From positions 248,001 through 312,000 of the forward strand of contig NC_037310.1 of NCBI RefSeq assembly GCF_000143535.2: 64,000 bases of DNA, written 5' to 3'. This document shows positions 45,670 to 56,554 of the stretch, one piece after another. This stretch comes from Botrytis cinerea B05.10. Its lineage: Eukaryota > Ascomycota > Leotiomycetes > Helotiales > Sclerotiniaceae. The notes under the pieces are model-generated. The model made no database searches. It was not told where the DNA came from and was given only the letters and a program-made list of their open reading frames with translations. The translations under genes were made by a program, and so were the position numbers. Positions within the stretch are counted from its first letter, which is position 1, and every line of letters starts with the position of its first letter.

Positions 45670-45711
45670 ATGACGCTCCGCTGGCCCTCCGGGGGCCACT
45701 GCCGTGGAGGC
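45670..45711 (+). repeat. GC-rich dispersed element, copy 2
   Basis: ATGACGCTCCGCTGGCCCTC begins a block identical at 40 of 42 positions to the reverse complement of 38491-38532. It sits at the left end of the ~207-bp tandem repeat, and its right part (GGCCACTGCCGTGGAGGCAG) is also the first part of that repeat unit. Confidence 0.75.
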
Positions 45712-46155
45712 AGAATATATGTATTAGAAAAATATCAATTTTATTTCTTCTCTATCTTTTTCATTCTCTTATTATTCTTTTATTTATTCAATTTCTATTC
45801 GTATACTATTAGAAAATATGAATTTTATTTATTTTCCATTTCTTTTCTATTCTTTTATATATTCAATTCAGTCTCTCCGCCGCCTCCCCCACCCACCCAA
45901 GGCCACTGCTGTAGAGGCAGAATATATATATTAGAAAAATATCAATTTTATCTCTTCTATTTCTTTTCTATTCTCTTATTAGGTATTCTTTTATTTATTC
46001 AATTTCTACTCGTATATTGTTAGAAAACATAAATTTTATTTATTCTCCATCTCTTTTCTATTCTTCTATATATTCAATTTAGTCTCTCCGCCGCCTCCCT
46101 CACCCACTCAAGACGACTACTACTATAGAAACAGCACATATATATATATTAGAAG
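45694..46155 (+). repeat. Tandem repeat, unit about 207 bp, just over two copies
   Basis: GGCCACTGCCGTGGAGGCAG at 45694 recurs as GGCCACTGCTGTAGAGGCAG at 45901, exactly 207 bp later. The AT-rich body (AGAAAAATATCAATTTTAT, TTCTATTC, TTATTTATTCAATTTCTA) and the GTCTCTCCGCCGCCTCCC end are shared. A third, diverged start follows near 46111 (AGACGACTACTACTATAGAA). Differences of a few percent indicate an old duplication. Confidence 0.75.
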
Positions 46156-46774
46156 AAACCAGTTTCGATTATTCATCCTCTTCTGCCCAAACCTAAACCA
46201 TGCCAACAAAACATTCAGACATTGCAGACAGACCACCAAAATTAAACATTCAAATGATTCTGCTTTGGATTTCTATCTACGCAACCGACTATCTATGTAC
46301 GTACTCAACTATGTAATTATCCACCCATCTTCCTCTCATCCCCATCTCCAATATCATCTATCCTATCAAAAGAAACGGGTATCTTAATTCTCCATCTCCA
46401 TCTCCATCTCCATCTCCACACTCCCACCCAATCTGATCCCCCAAGCTCAGCTCCCACTCCATACCATCTAAACTCTTTTCTCTCTGCCTGTCAGTATATT
46501 TGTTCTATTCTATTCGGCCGTTTCCCATGCAAACATGAATGAATAATCTATTAATAACCCGCTCACTCCATATGCACAACCTCTATCTGCATTTCCATCT
46601 CCATCCCCATCATCTTCTCCCCTCCATCGTTAAATATGTAAAATCCAAATACCAACCCAAATACCATACCCTACCCTACCCCTCATATACAAAAACTCAA
46701 ACGCCATTCCTTCCCTCATTTCCCTCTCAATCCCAACCATTTAATCTCCCCTCCCTGACAAAACCACAAAATGA

Positions 46775-49700
46775 TTACAGCGTAATCAAATCCACCTCTG
46801 AGAAATCCGGCGGATTCCTGCCATACACCACCCTCGCCTTCGCGTCCAACGCTGCTCCCACATTACTAATCCAAATGTTCGCTCCTGCGTAATCTCTCGT
46901 CCTCTTAACCTCATCATCACTAACCCCAATATCATCTCTTGGAATCCAAACCACCGGTCTTCGAGCCCTCAACGCATAATGTTGAAACGCATGTTTGACA
47001 AGAGCATCTCTTTCTTCCGGTGCCAAATCTTCAATTTCATCATTGTACCCACCATAAAGTGCATTTGCGATCTTTTGCTGCGCTTCAATATCTTTATGAC
47101 GTCGTTTGCGTGTGATTTGTGGTCGAACAACTGGCTCATCAATAGGTTGAGGACCATTAGTGCCATTTCCACGGGCAAATGTTTTGTGTCGAAGATTTCG
47201 TCCGGATTGTAAAGCCCAACCACCAGCTACAGCTGCACCATGTACAAGGTTTGATGGTTTAAGTTTGGAGAATTTACTACCGCTATCCCTATTTGTTGTC
47301 GTAGGATGCAGTGCGTCCATTTCAATGTACCCAGGTCCTGCGATACCAGTACCATCATTTTGTGGTACTGCCTCAGGATCTGCAATAGTGAGACCAAGAC
47401 GTTCGGCTTGCATCCGATCAAATGCTTCATCACGAAGAACAGCTTCATCCTCAAATGTGATTGGCAGATATCGAAGTAGAGGACCGAACGACCAATTGAG
47501 AAGGAATTGGTAAAGAGCAGTGAGTAACAAAGCAATAATCATAATGATGGCCTGAGGAGTAAGTGAATCACCTTGCTCATCCTGAGTCAAGAAGAACAAA
47601 CCGATGAGGCATAATTCCATAACATATAAACCAGTAAATGTCTGATTTATAGCACGTGGGTATAGAAGTCCTCCTGTGTCAATCCTGAACCGAGAGACAT
47701 AAAGCATGTTGTAACGATTCGCAATCCAGAGAAGCGTGAATGTAATGATGACGAAAATGATGATAACAGGCGAAACCACGCAATAAATCAAACCAATACA
47801 GGCAAAATTGGTGTAAACAGGGAAGAATGATCCCCACGTTACAGATGGAAGTGTTGTATTTCTAGTCCACTTTTGTCGAGCAGTGCTATCGAAAATCTTT
47901 GGTAAAACGAACCAGAAAATGAGAGTCGTTAATTGTAAGAGTGTACCCGAGCTCACAGATAATGCTTGAAGAATCATGTAAGAGAAGAAATAATTCGCTG
48001 CCTTTGGGATTTGCTGTGCAAGTGTTTCGGGTATAGAGGTAATATCATTGGACCATGATCCCAATACAGCTACCGCGCCACCAGCGATGGACACAACCAA
48101 GAAAACTTGAACAAAGAGAAATGCAAAATAATAAGTTTGAACCAAACCTTGCTTCTCATTGCCAGTTTGTGAACCTTGAGCAAAGGCAAGATATCCCAAA
48201 ATTGTTGGCACCAACGATAGCAAGATACTAAGCACAATGGCGGGCAAAACACCTGCTACGGCTTGAAGAACCTTTTCGGGTATAACCTGAAGCCAATGAA
48301 GCCAAGGTTTGGTATTGACCAAAGAAGATATCTGGGATAAACTTGATGTCCATGCGACAGGAATCGACCATAAAATAATCATCCCAAGAACGACAGCAAT
48401 AATGACAGCGGACCTGAGCCAAGCCTCCCACCATTTGATAGACATATTATCCCAAAGGACATCGTTAGGCGAAATCTCAACAGTACGTGGTGCCATTTGC
48501 TTTGGAACATGATAGGTAACAGACTGACAAGCCATATGTGCAGCTACTTGATGATTGAATTGAATAAAAGCCGAATTCATGAGAGGAAATCTCTCAGGAG
48601 ACTTTTGATCCAATTCGATCTCAACGTTTAGCTGAGCGAGTTGTTCACGACACCAATATATTGTATCGACCTTGGGACTGATTCCAGGAATGCCAAAAAA
48701 CCAATCAGGAGTCCAACTGAACCTGGCTAACCTGTGCGTTGGCCTATCCTTTTCCTTTAGATAGCGTTGCCAAGCTGCGGCCGTTGCATTTTCCTGGTAT
48801 TCCTCGTTGAAAGCCTTCGGATATTCTACACTTGGTCCATTGTCAGAGTGCAGGAAAGGTATAACACCTTTGATTACCTCCCACGCACTCTTCTTCGGCG
48901 GCGCACCAGTGGCAACTCTCGACTTCGCCCCATCGCCTTGCGTTAAAGGAAATTCTTCATCATCTTCATATCCCGTTGGAATTGGAGATGGGAACCCGCC
49001 AGCGGGACCTTTCCAGAATTTCCACCAATTGTTAGTTTGGAAGGCGTCATTGGTTCCATCCCCTCCATATTGGAAGCCATTTCTTCGTACAGTATTCCCT
49101 TGCATCTTTCTATCCCCTTCAAAACTTTGAGGATCACGGTCGGATGTCGACGGGCGTTCTCCTCCTTGCTTCTCAAGTTCCCGGTTCTTTTCATCATCCA
49201 CACCAGATCCATACGGTTTTGGTCGTTGTCTATACCTTCCATATTGATCATATTCGTCGTCCTCTGTTATCGATGGTGCGTCGAGACTTACGAAACCGTT
49301 ACCATTCGTTTCTTCGATTGTCTCATCCAGTTCTCTGCCGAGTCCTAAAACGCCCCCAAAAGCAGTACCCCCTGCCTTTCCAACAGCGCCCACACCTTTA
49401 TTCAAGCCTTGTCCAACCGCCTCAAAACCTTGTCCTACAGCGGCGAGAGGATTGCCAAGTTTGAATTTTTTCGAATTGTGTCGCTTATGTTCTCGAGCTG
49501 CTTCCTGCCTCTCTAATTCTGCCTCCTCGTCTAATGCATCATCTATAGTATGAGGAACTTCCTCGCCCGTCGCAACTCCACCACTTTGCGCCAATTGTGC
49601 CGCTCTCTCATTTTCGCGTTTTATTTTCTCGGCTTTCTCTTCCTTGGTCCGTTTGCGATTCGATTCCTTAGCTTTAGCTTTCTCCTCCTTCTCTGCTTGT

Positions 49701-50677
49701 TTTCTCTGGGCTTTCTTCGCTGCTCTGATCAACTCCGTCTCGGCAGCCTCCAATTGCAAATGGATTTTGTCCCGAAGATGGATCTTCGTCAATAATTCAT
49801 CGTAATTTCGATTGATCCAAATATTCCTGATTCCGCCAGGGAAAACGTCGTACAGTCCAGCGAGAGCTTCTTTCGTAAGCCATTTATCCGGAATGGCACT
49901 GACAAGAACCGTCGTTGCCGAAGCTCTCAACCGGTGTTCTGCAGATGTTAGGTAATCTTGTCGTACTTTAATATACACTCGTAGCTCTGCAAAAAATACA
50001 CCGCAGACCCACATGATGGCCAAGAGAGCAAGCACCAGATGTGCCCAGTATCTATTGGTCTTGCTAGGCTGTATATTAGTCCAAGCCAATTGGTCCAGCC
50101 CAGTTACATTTGGATTCGAAGAAACCTCTGTGGTATTCTTGTCGTTGGCATACTGCAAAGCCCAGTCTCCACCTCTCCCTCCAATATAGTTCATGGGTAC
50201 AAGAATAGGTATGATGACGATGGCCATAGGAATGAAGATGACCAGGAGGGTTTGAAGGTATCGCAGGAAAAAGTAGGCGTCCAACCCGCACTTGTTGATC
50301 ACTTCTCGATCTCGAAACTGAAAGATGGTAAATAGCCAACCCCAAGGACTTCGAGGAGGGGGCTCTGTTCGTTCTTTTTCGGGCACTAAATAGGTTTTTG
50401 GTTTGCTACAATTCAGTCAGTCAAGTCCCTCGAGAGTGTGCATTTACAGAGCGCACATCGCCACATGTAAAATGGTACCGACTTACAATATCCGTGCAAG
50501 CTTGTTCTTCAAAAGCATAAAAGCTATCATCTGTACGCCAAAAATGGTAGCAGACGATGCCATTGCCGTCAGAAGGGCGACCAGACTAATACCCTCGGAG
50601 CCTTGCGCTGCAGTCGTGGTGGTTGAGGACGCTGCGGCAGAGGTCGTCGTGGCATTGCCAGTCAAAACTGAAGACAT
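46775..50677 (-). CDS. CSC1/OSCA/TMEM63-family channel (calcium-permeable stress-gated type)
   Basis: Exon 1 is 50677-50487 and exon 2 is 50405-46775, with an 81-nt intron (GTAAGT...TTGTAG) joining LKNKLARI to FKPKTYLVPEKER, the typical junction; 1,273 aa in total. The N-terminal RSN1-type membrane part includes FGVQMIAFMLLKN, the segment around FIPMAIVIIPILVPMNY and LVLALLAIMWVCGVFFAELR. Then comes the cytosolic RNA-recognition-like domain (TTVLVSAIPDKWLT, FPGGIRNIWINRNYDEL), interrupted by a long Lys/Glu/Ala coiled insert and disordered sequence (about residues 280-560). The pore-forming C-terminal helices follow (for example NDITSIPETLAQQIPKAANY). These proteins are osmo- or mechanosensitive cation channels. 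Which paralogue (CSC1, RSN1 or PHM7 type) cannot be told. The tail has a PHM7_ext-like region. Confidence 0.9.
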
Positions 50678-52831
50678 GTTGAGTAACGTTGAGCACGTTA
50701 GCGATGCATAAGAGAAAGTATTTCTGGAGCCAGCTAAGATGTATTGGCCGTCCTGGGTGGTGTTTGTGATATCATTAATCGGACGTTTTGGTGTTCGTTT
50801 TCAGTCTGGGGGACAATGTCAATATCAATATCAATGTCGATGTGGATGTGGATATGGATATGGATACGGACGGATATCGAAGCCGGTATCGATATCGGGA
50901 TCGGTGAGGAAAAGAAGGAATTGGAAGAAAATCCAAAGATCGTCGAAGAGAAGCAGAAGAGAAGAGAAGCAGAAGAGAAGCAGAAGGAAACTAGGAATAC
51001 AATTGAATCATCTAGCGAACGACAATGACAATGACAATGACAATGACAATGACAATGACAATGACAGTGCCAATACTCAAATGCGAAACACGTTTGTAGT
51101 GAATGTTTTGATTTTAGAAATAATAACTTGGTCTTGTTTACCATTTGGACGGTGGCCAGCTAAAGTTTGAATAGCGACCACTTGCACTTGCACTTGCACC
51201 AGCACTAGCACAAGTGAGTAAGTACCAAGGAACTGATTAGGATTATCCGCAACGCAAACGCAAACCCAAAGCCAAACCCAAAGCCAAAATCCAAAATGGA
51301 GCAAAAACGCGCAGAATGATTCGTTCGTTGTAAATTAAACGTATTACTCATTTGAGCCCTACCCTCCCCTTACGAGCGACATGGATACAACTCACATCTA
51401 TCTTGATTCACCGTGGAGCGACTAGACATGACATCACGAATCATACTGGCTCGCTGGCTCGCTGGCTCATGTTCCAACCATGTAAGATCTTACATACGAC
51501 CGAGACAGGATCCCCAAATCAGAAAATGGGTTTCAAGCGGACCAGGAAAAGTTGCTTCTCCCCATTCATTCGATAACTGTTACTTAACCTTCTCCTCCCG
51601 TGTCCACTTTCCCCCCCTTTCCCCTGGAATGCGCTTATCGTATATGAAAGAACGATCGTCTACCAGTCATTTAGATTAGGGGCTGTCAAGACGACACACG
51701 AGGCGTTTGTCTCCAGAACTTTAATTTTTATATATGAGATGACTATCTGTTACCGTATGTTGTAAATACGAATAGACGCAAAGGAAGTATCGTATGCTGC
51801 GCACTATCATTAGACATGAAGGAGTAGATGCAGAATCAACACAAACAAGGTCACCAGCACACACACATGTTGTGGATGTGGATGTGGATATGGATACGGA
51901 TAAGAATCCAGATAAAGACACACACACACCAAGCAAATCCAAGCCACTGTCGCCATCAAGCATCGGACATATTCTAATCCTAGACAATAGATTGATTGAT
52001 CATATTCAGCCACTCACACGCTCACTCACACGCTCACTCACACACACCAACTCAAGCATGCGCGGGAGAGAGAGAGAGAGAGAGAGAGATCACAACAACA
52101 AGAAAACCTGTATTTCCAGACTCGAATCAAGCTTTAACCCCTGGGGCTTCACTCCGGACGATCTTCAAAAGCGGCATGTACAGAGATCCTGCATTGATAT
52201 CACATCCTCAGTATAATCGACGCTTTTGCACCGAGCCCAAGGGGAAATCGAAGAAGAAAGAAACCTACCATCGCGGTGTTGTTTCTATCAGAATATGTGG
52301 GGGATTATTATGTATGTATGTATGTATGTATGTATGTGGGCATCTAGCATGCAGGTACAAATCAAACACCTACTCAACACGACCCATCGAAATAATCAAT
52401 CTCCAAATAACCCCTCAATGAAGGAATGTGAATAGTTACTCTGTGGCTTTATCCATATCGGACGTTTAACATTTATAGATACATCTAGTACATGTTTCGA
52501 GCAAGAGCAAGAGCAAGAGAAGAAAAAACATCAAATTAAAGTATTCGAACTCCAACCCCCTAGGTACTTATCCATATATATACTCGAGTATAATGAAGAT
52601 ACACAAACAACCATCTTTAAAACGATTGAATTGAAATGAATAATTACTAATATCGAAACGAGCACGATTAATCTGGGGAGGAATTTAATATACAAATATT
52701 CGCTCCCTCTCCCTCGCTCCACGAAATGCCTAACAGAGACCCTTCTCTGACAACCCCTCTTCTGCCCTCTTCTCCCCAACCCCGCCTTGCATGCAGAACT
52801 CCTAATTCTCTCAACCTTCCCCTTCACAACT
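50678..52831. repeat. Spacer rich in short tandem repeats
   Basis: About 2.1 kb without an accepted gene. It contains TCAATA/TGGATA-type hexamers at 50818-50870, GAAGCAGAAGA repeats near 50950-50990, (GACAAT)n at 51021-51066, CACTTG repeats at 51178-51197, CTCACACG repeats at 52013-52045, (GA)n at 52066-52089 and (TATG)n at 52310-52337. Overlapping open frames in all phases follow from these repeats. Confidence 0.65.
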
Positions 52832-53544
52832 CTAATGACTAGGAGCCGTCTTCCTCACGGCAACACTCACACTCGACCCATCATCAACATCCTCCGCATT
52901 CCACATCAACTGCCACACCCCATCACAATGCGGCGTCGCATAGAAATTCGACACGATCTTCTCCGTGCTCGGATCCTTCCACATGGCCCAGTTTCCAAAC
53001 GAGATAAATCCCTTGGTGGTACCGTTTCCAGCAGTCGATACGCTAAGTCCCTTGGTGGTACTGTTCCCAACTGCCGCGCCGGTAAATCCCACGTTGGTGA
53101 GTCCGCTAGAGGTTGGGTTGATGACGAGTGCGGATGTGGTCGTGTTGGTAAATGCTAAGTTGCTGCTGTTGCCGCTGCTGCTGGGTGTGACGATCCATTC
53201 GCTGGAGGAACTTGGTGTGACTGGAAGGAAGTGTGTTAGTTGGAGAATGAATGTGCTTGTGGGTGATGGAAATTCTTACATGTGATGTTTGCGTTGACCT
53301 TGGAGCCCTCAGGAACAGTGTTACCGATAAATGCATTTCCTGTTTGTTCAATCAGTTGCGTGAAACTAATAGATGGTAACGCGATTGATAACTTACCATC
53401 AGAGTAGAATACTGGAAGGCCACCAATTCCTGTACCATACGCATATAAGTGGAATGAGTCGGTAGTACTAGAAGTACGTTTGTGAAGAACAGCAGTAGAT
53501 GCCAGTCCCCCGAAGAGGAACAGGAGAGAAGACGTAAACTTCAT
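52832..53544 (-). CDS. Small secreted protein of unknown function
   Basis: Exons 53544-53397, 53339-53280 and 53220-52832 give 198 aa; introns are GTAAGT...ACAG (57 nt) and GTAAGA...CCAG (59 nt). The N-terminus MKFTSSLLFLFGGLASTAVL is a signal peptide, followed by HKR, a possible Kex2-type cleavage site. The body contains FHLYAYGTGIGGLPVFYSDG joined to NAFIGNTVPEG. This 'YAYGxGIGGLPxFYxDGxAYIG' pattern is familiar from a family of small fungal secreted proteins. The middle is Ser/Thr/Asn-rich with sequons (NSS, NTT, NST, NGT) and a repeated GN-[SG]-TTKG. The C-terminal part (SNFYATPHCDGVWQLMWN) looks folded. Extracellular or wall-associated; function unknown. Confidence 0.75.
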
Positions 53545-56500
53545 GTTTTCTTGAATTTGTAAAGAGAATGTATGGTGGTCAAACGAATGAAGATCCTTAT
53601 ACCAGGAGAGGACGAGGAAGGGGTGAAATGTATGAAAAGAACGAAAATTTGGGTATACAACAACTCACTTGGGAATACGACGAACTCACCGTTAATATTA
53701 TATCGAACGGGAAAACAAATATTCGGACACCAAAGCTCGGGGCCGACTTGTCAAGGTCCTTTATCAGCTTCAACAGGTCCAATAGAAAAGCTTTTCAATG
53801 CACCAAGAACTATCTTGGACCTTCGCTAGTCAGGGGAAAAGTATCTGACCCTGTGGAAGCTTGCGCCGTAATGGGGATAGATACACAATCAATAACGCGG
53901 GATAACAAGAACGTAAGTCAGTGCAATGGCACACCAGCACATCAAGGGTGCTTTCGTCAGCCTGGCCGATCATATGAAATAGTTAGTTCACGCCACACGG
54001 TGCTTGGATGCGATAGTGAAAAACGTGCAATTGTACCCGGCTCTCGATCCGAATTTAGTCGCGTGGTGGAGTGGCTCGAGAGTGCTCATACCCAAATCCC
54101 AAATCCCAAATCCCAAATACGATCTGCACGGGTGTTGATGGGAAGGATTTCCCTCGCTGGAACTCAGAGATTCTAACTCGAAGAGTGCAAGTAATTAGAC
54201 GGAAATTTTCCGACAGTCCGAGCCCTTAGATAGAGTGGGTGAAGACTGAAGAGGAGAGGGTGAAGAGAAGCGAAAAGGGTCCCGCGACTCTGCTCTGGGA
54301 AACAGACGGATTCTAGATGGGCAAAAAAAGAAAGAAAGATGTATAATAAAAAAATATGTTTTTGAACCATATAGCACCCCTACTTGGATGTCAAGAATCT
54401 GCCAAGGATGAATTTGAATCAATAATCTACCACACGTCAGCTTTTTGATGAAATCAAAATAAGAAATTTAATTGTTAATACATTTTGAATAATGTCGTGA
54501 GAGGCAGTTGAAGGGAAGTAGCTGCCATTGCCATTAGCTGGAAAGATATCGGAGAGCACAAGTGCACGGTTCCGCAGCACTTTCGTTGCAACGTTTCAAA
54601 GGATGAGATTAACAGACTAACAACACAATATTGTGATGAATTGAAGAATCTGAACTTGGTATCAGACGATGAAGAGCTGGCGTTTCTCTCGGCATAAATC
54701 GGATCTGAAACTTGAAGATATAAATTCACAACGGGAAGGTATGAAGTATAAAGTTTCTGTGTATATTTATAGAGCGAGTGGGTTCGGCGAGAGGGGTGCG
54801 GAGGGGGTACAGTGGTGTTCTGGCGTCTTGGGAAAGGAGATTGAGAACTTCTAATCAGCGATGATTCGAGGATGGATAGATGAAATGGCTGTGCTAATTT
54901 ACGTCCGTAGACCACCCGATGTCAAGCTAGCCAACTGAATCCATTTCATCATGTTCGTATCGTTCGCCGTGATCGAGCGATATACGAATGCAAGGACGAT
55001 CTCCCGTGAGTAGATCCCCCATCGTGTTTCAAACCTTCTTCTTTTCTTGGGTCATCCATTTTCCTTTCTTCTTCCCCTCAGCCTCTTCAGCCTCTCCTGT
55101 CCTGTCCTTTCTCGGTTGCACACTTCATTGGCCCCTCGTAAAATTACCTAAGATGAGTTATATCTTTTTCCCATTCTTCCAAGTGACGCCTACCTGTTAA
55201 GCAACGTTGATCGTCTAAAGATCTCCCACAACTACATGTCAGATGAAACCGGCACGAGATCCAGATCCATGCGTTCGAGCCTTGGAGTTCAACAATATTA
55301 ATGTACTCAGCAGATTGTATTCATCGGCCATTCAGTGGCGTTATCGTTGTCATCTTTCGACATAATGTTTTGCTTTGAAGATCGTACGTATTCGTACACA
55401 AGACATCCTGAAATCTCCGTTTGTAAAACGCTTCCACGGATGATTGAACGACTATCTTAGGGCATGCAGGTCATCAGTCAAACAAAGACAATGAGGTGTC
55501 ACCGATACCCATGTCACTACATTTTACTAACTTGCCATACGAAGCGAACCATTGCAGATGGTACCTGACTACTGGGTTGCAAAGCTTTCTTATCGCACCA
55601 TAAGTTCAAAGAGAGAGAAAAATGCTCTAGTAGTGCTCTCTATTTGGAATGGCTACTCTCTTATTCGGCCTTGGACATCATTCACCACTAGTACAAATTG
55701 AGTCTGCAAACAGAACTAGTCAGGTACGAGAAGAAGTAAAATGTCCGATCCTTCATCAAATGAAGAACTAATACCAAGGCTTGTACATCGCTTAACCTTA
55801 GGACCCCGAAATTATTTTAGCCTCCTCTAGCTACTCGTGCCTTACTTGGTAAAACATTTGAAAATGGATGCACGGACGACATCTACCCTTCACACCTTTG
55901 ACCTAGGACAGATTCAAATGCAGGTCTCCTTTTCAAGTCTATAATGTATGCTTGTCAGAGGCTCAGAATTGTTATTGCCTCTTAGCTTTCCCCCAAGTAT
56001 CTCTCTGCCTGATCCTCAACGCGGCTGGTGGCATCCATTATTGACTACTGGACTTGTCAGATGTATGTCCTAATACTATTTCGGACCCCTCTTGGGGTGA
56101 TCAAAGCACTAAGATATTTTGGTTGTCTGCACTGTCAATCTAGTACGAACTTGAGGCCTACCATTGTGGAGATCCGTGTGGTGGATTGCACTAAGATTTT
56201 GCGTCCTAAGTCTCTTTGAGGTTTGTGTGAATACTGTACCAAGGGAAATGTCTACTCGGTGCTCGGGTCCAGAGGACTTTGACAGTAAAGCATCGATGTG
56301 ATTCCTAAATAGTTCACCTTACCCGGTTCGAGCTGTTGAATCTTGTTATTGCAAAATATTCTTAAGGGAGAATCATTCCCACGGGTACAATCTCATTCTT
56401 TACAATCTAGGACAATCCATTTTTCATTCTTTCCCTTTTACATTCGCTTTCGTTTTTATTTTGGTAACCTCACTTGAGGACCATAACAATCGTTTATCCT

Positions 56501-56554
56501 ACACAAACTTCAACACCGAATTTTACATATTAGAAAGTTTGAGGGAATTACATC
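53545..56554. other. Divergent spacer, no gene accepted
   Basis: About 3 kb between the secreted-protein gene and the laccase. A 202-codon plus-strand frame at 53568-54176 and minus-strand frames at 54173-54915 have no family features. ATCCCAA repeats lie at 54090-54119. The part 55200-56500 shows nothing recognisable; the last few hundred bases should be the laccase promoter. Confidence 0.45.

Larger units (their letters stand above)
45246..46774. other. Spacer with RPL37 promoter and tandem repeat
   Basis: Left part is the RPL37 promoter (minus direction): GTTGTCG occurs twice at 45347-45367, and AACCCTAA at 45428-45435 resembles a Tbf1-type site, with TCATGTGAT nearby at 45441-45449. The middle holds GC-rich element copy 2 and the ~207-bp tandem repeat. 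The right part has (CTCCAT)n near 46392-46414 and no gene. Confidence 0.5.

Noticed and set aside
45622..46023. 133-codon plus-strand frame
   Set aside because: Lies inside the 207-bp tandem repeat and repeats with it; Phe/Leu/Tyr bias comes from AT-rich sequence.
53568..54176. 202-codon plus-strand open frame
   Set aside because: No domain, mixed composition and a repeat-derived C-terminal part (ATCCCAA units). It lies in the promoter side of the secreted-protein gene and is probably chance.
54475..54915. 146-codon minus-strand frame
   Set aside because: No signal, domain or splice context; probably chance.
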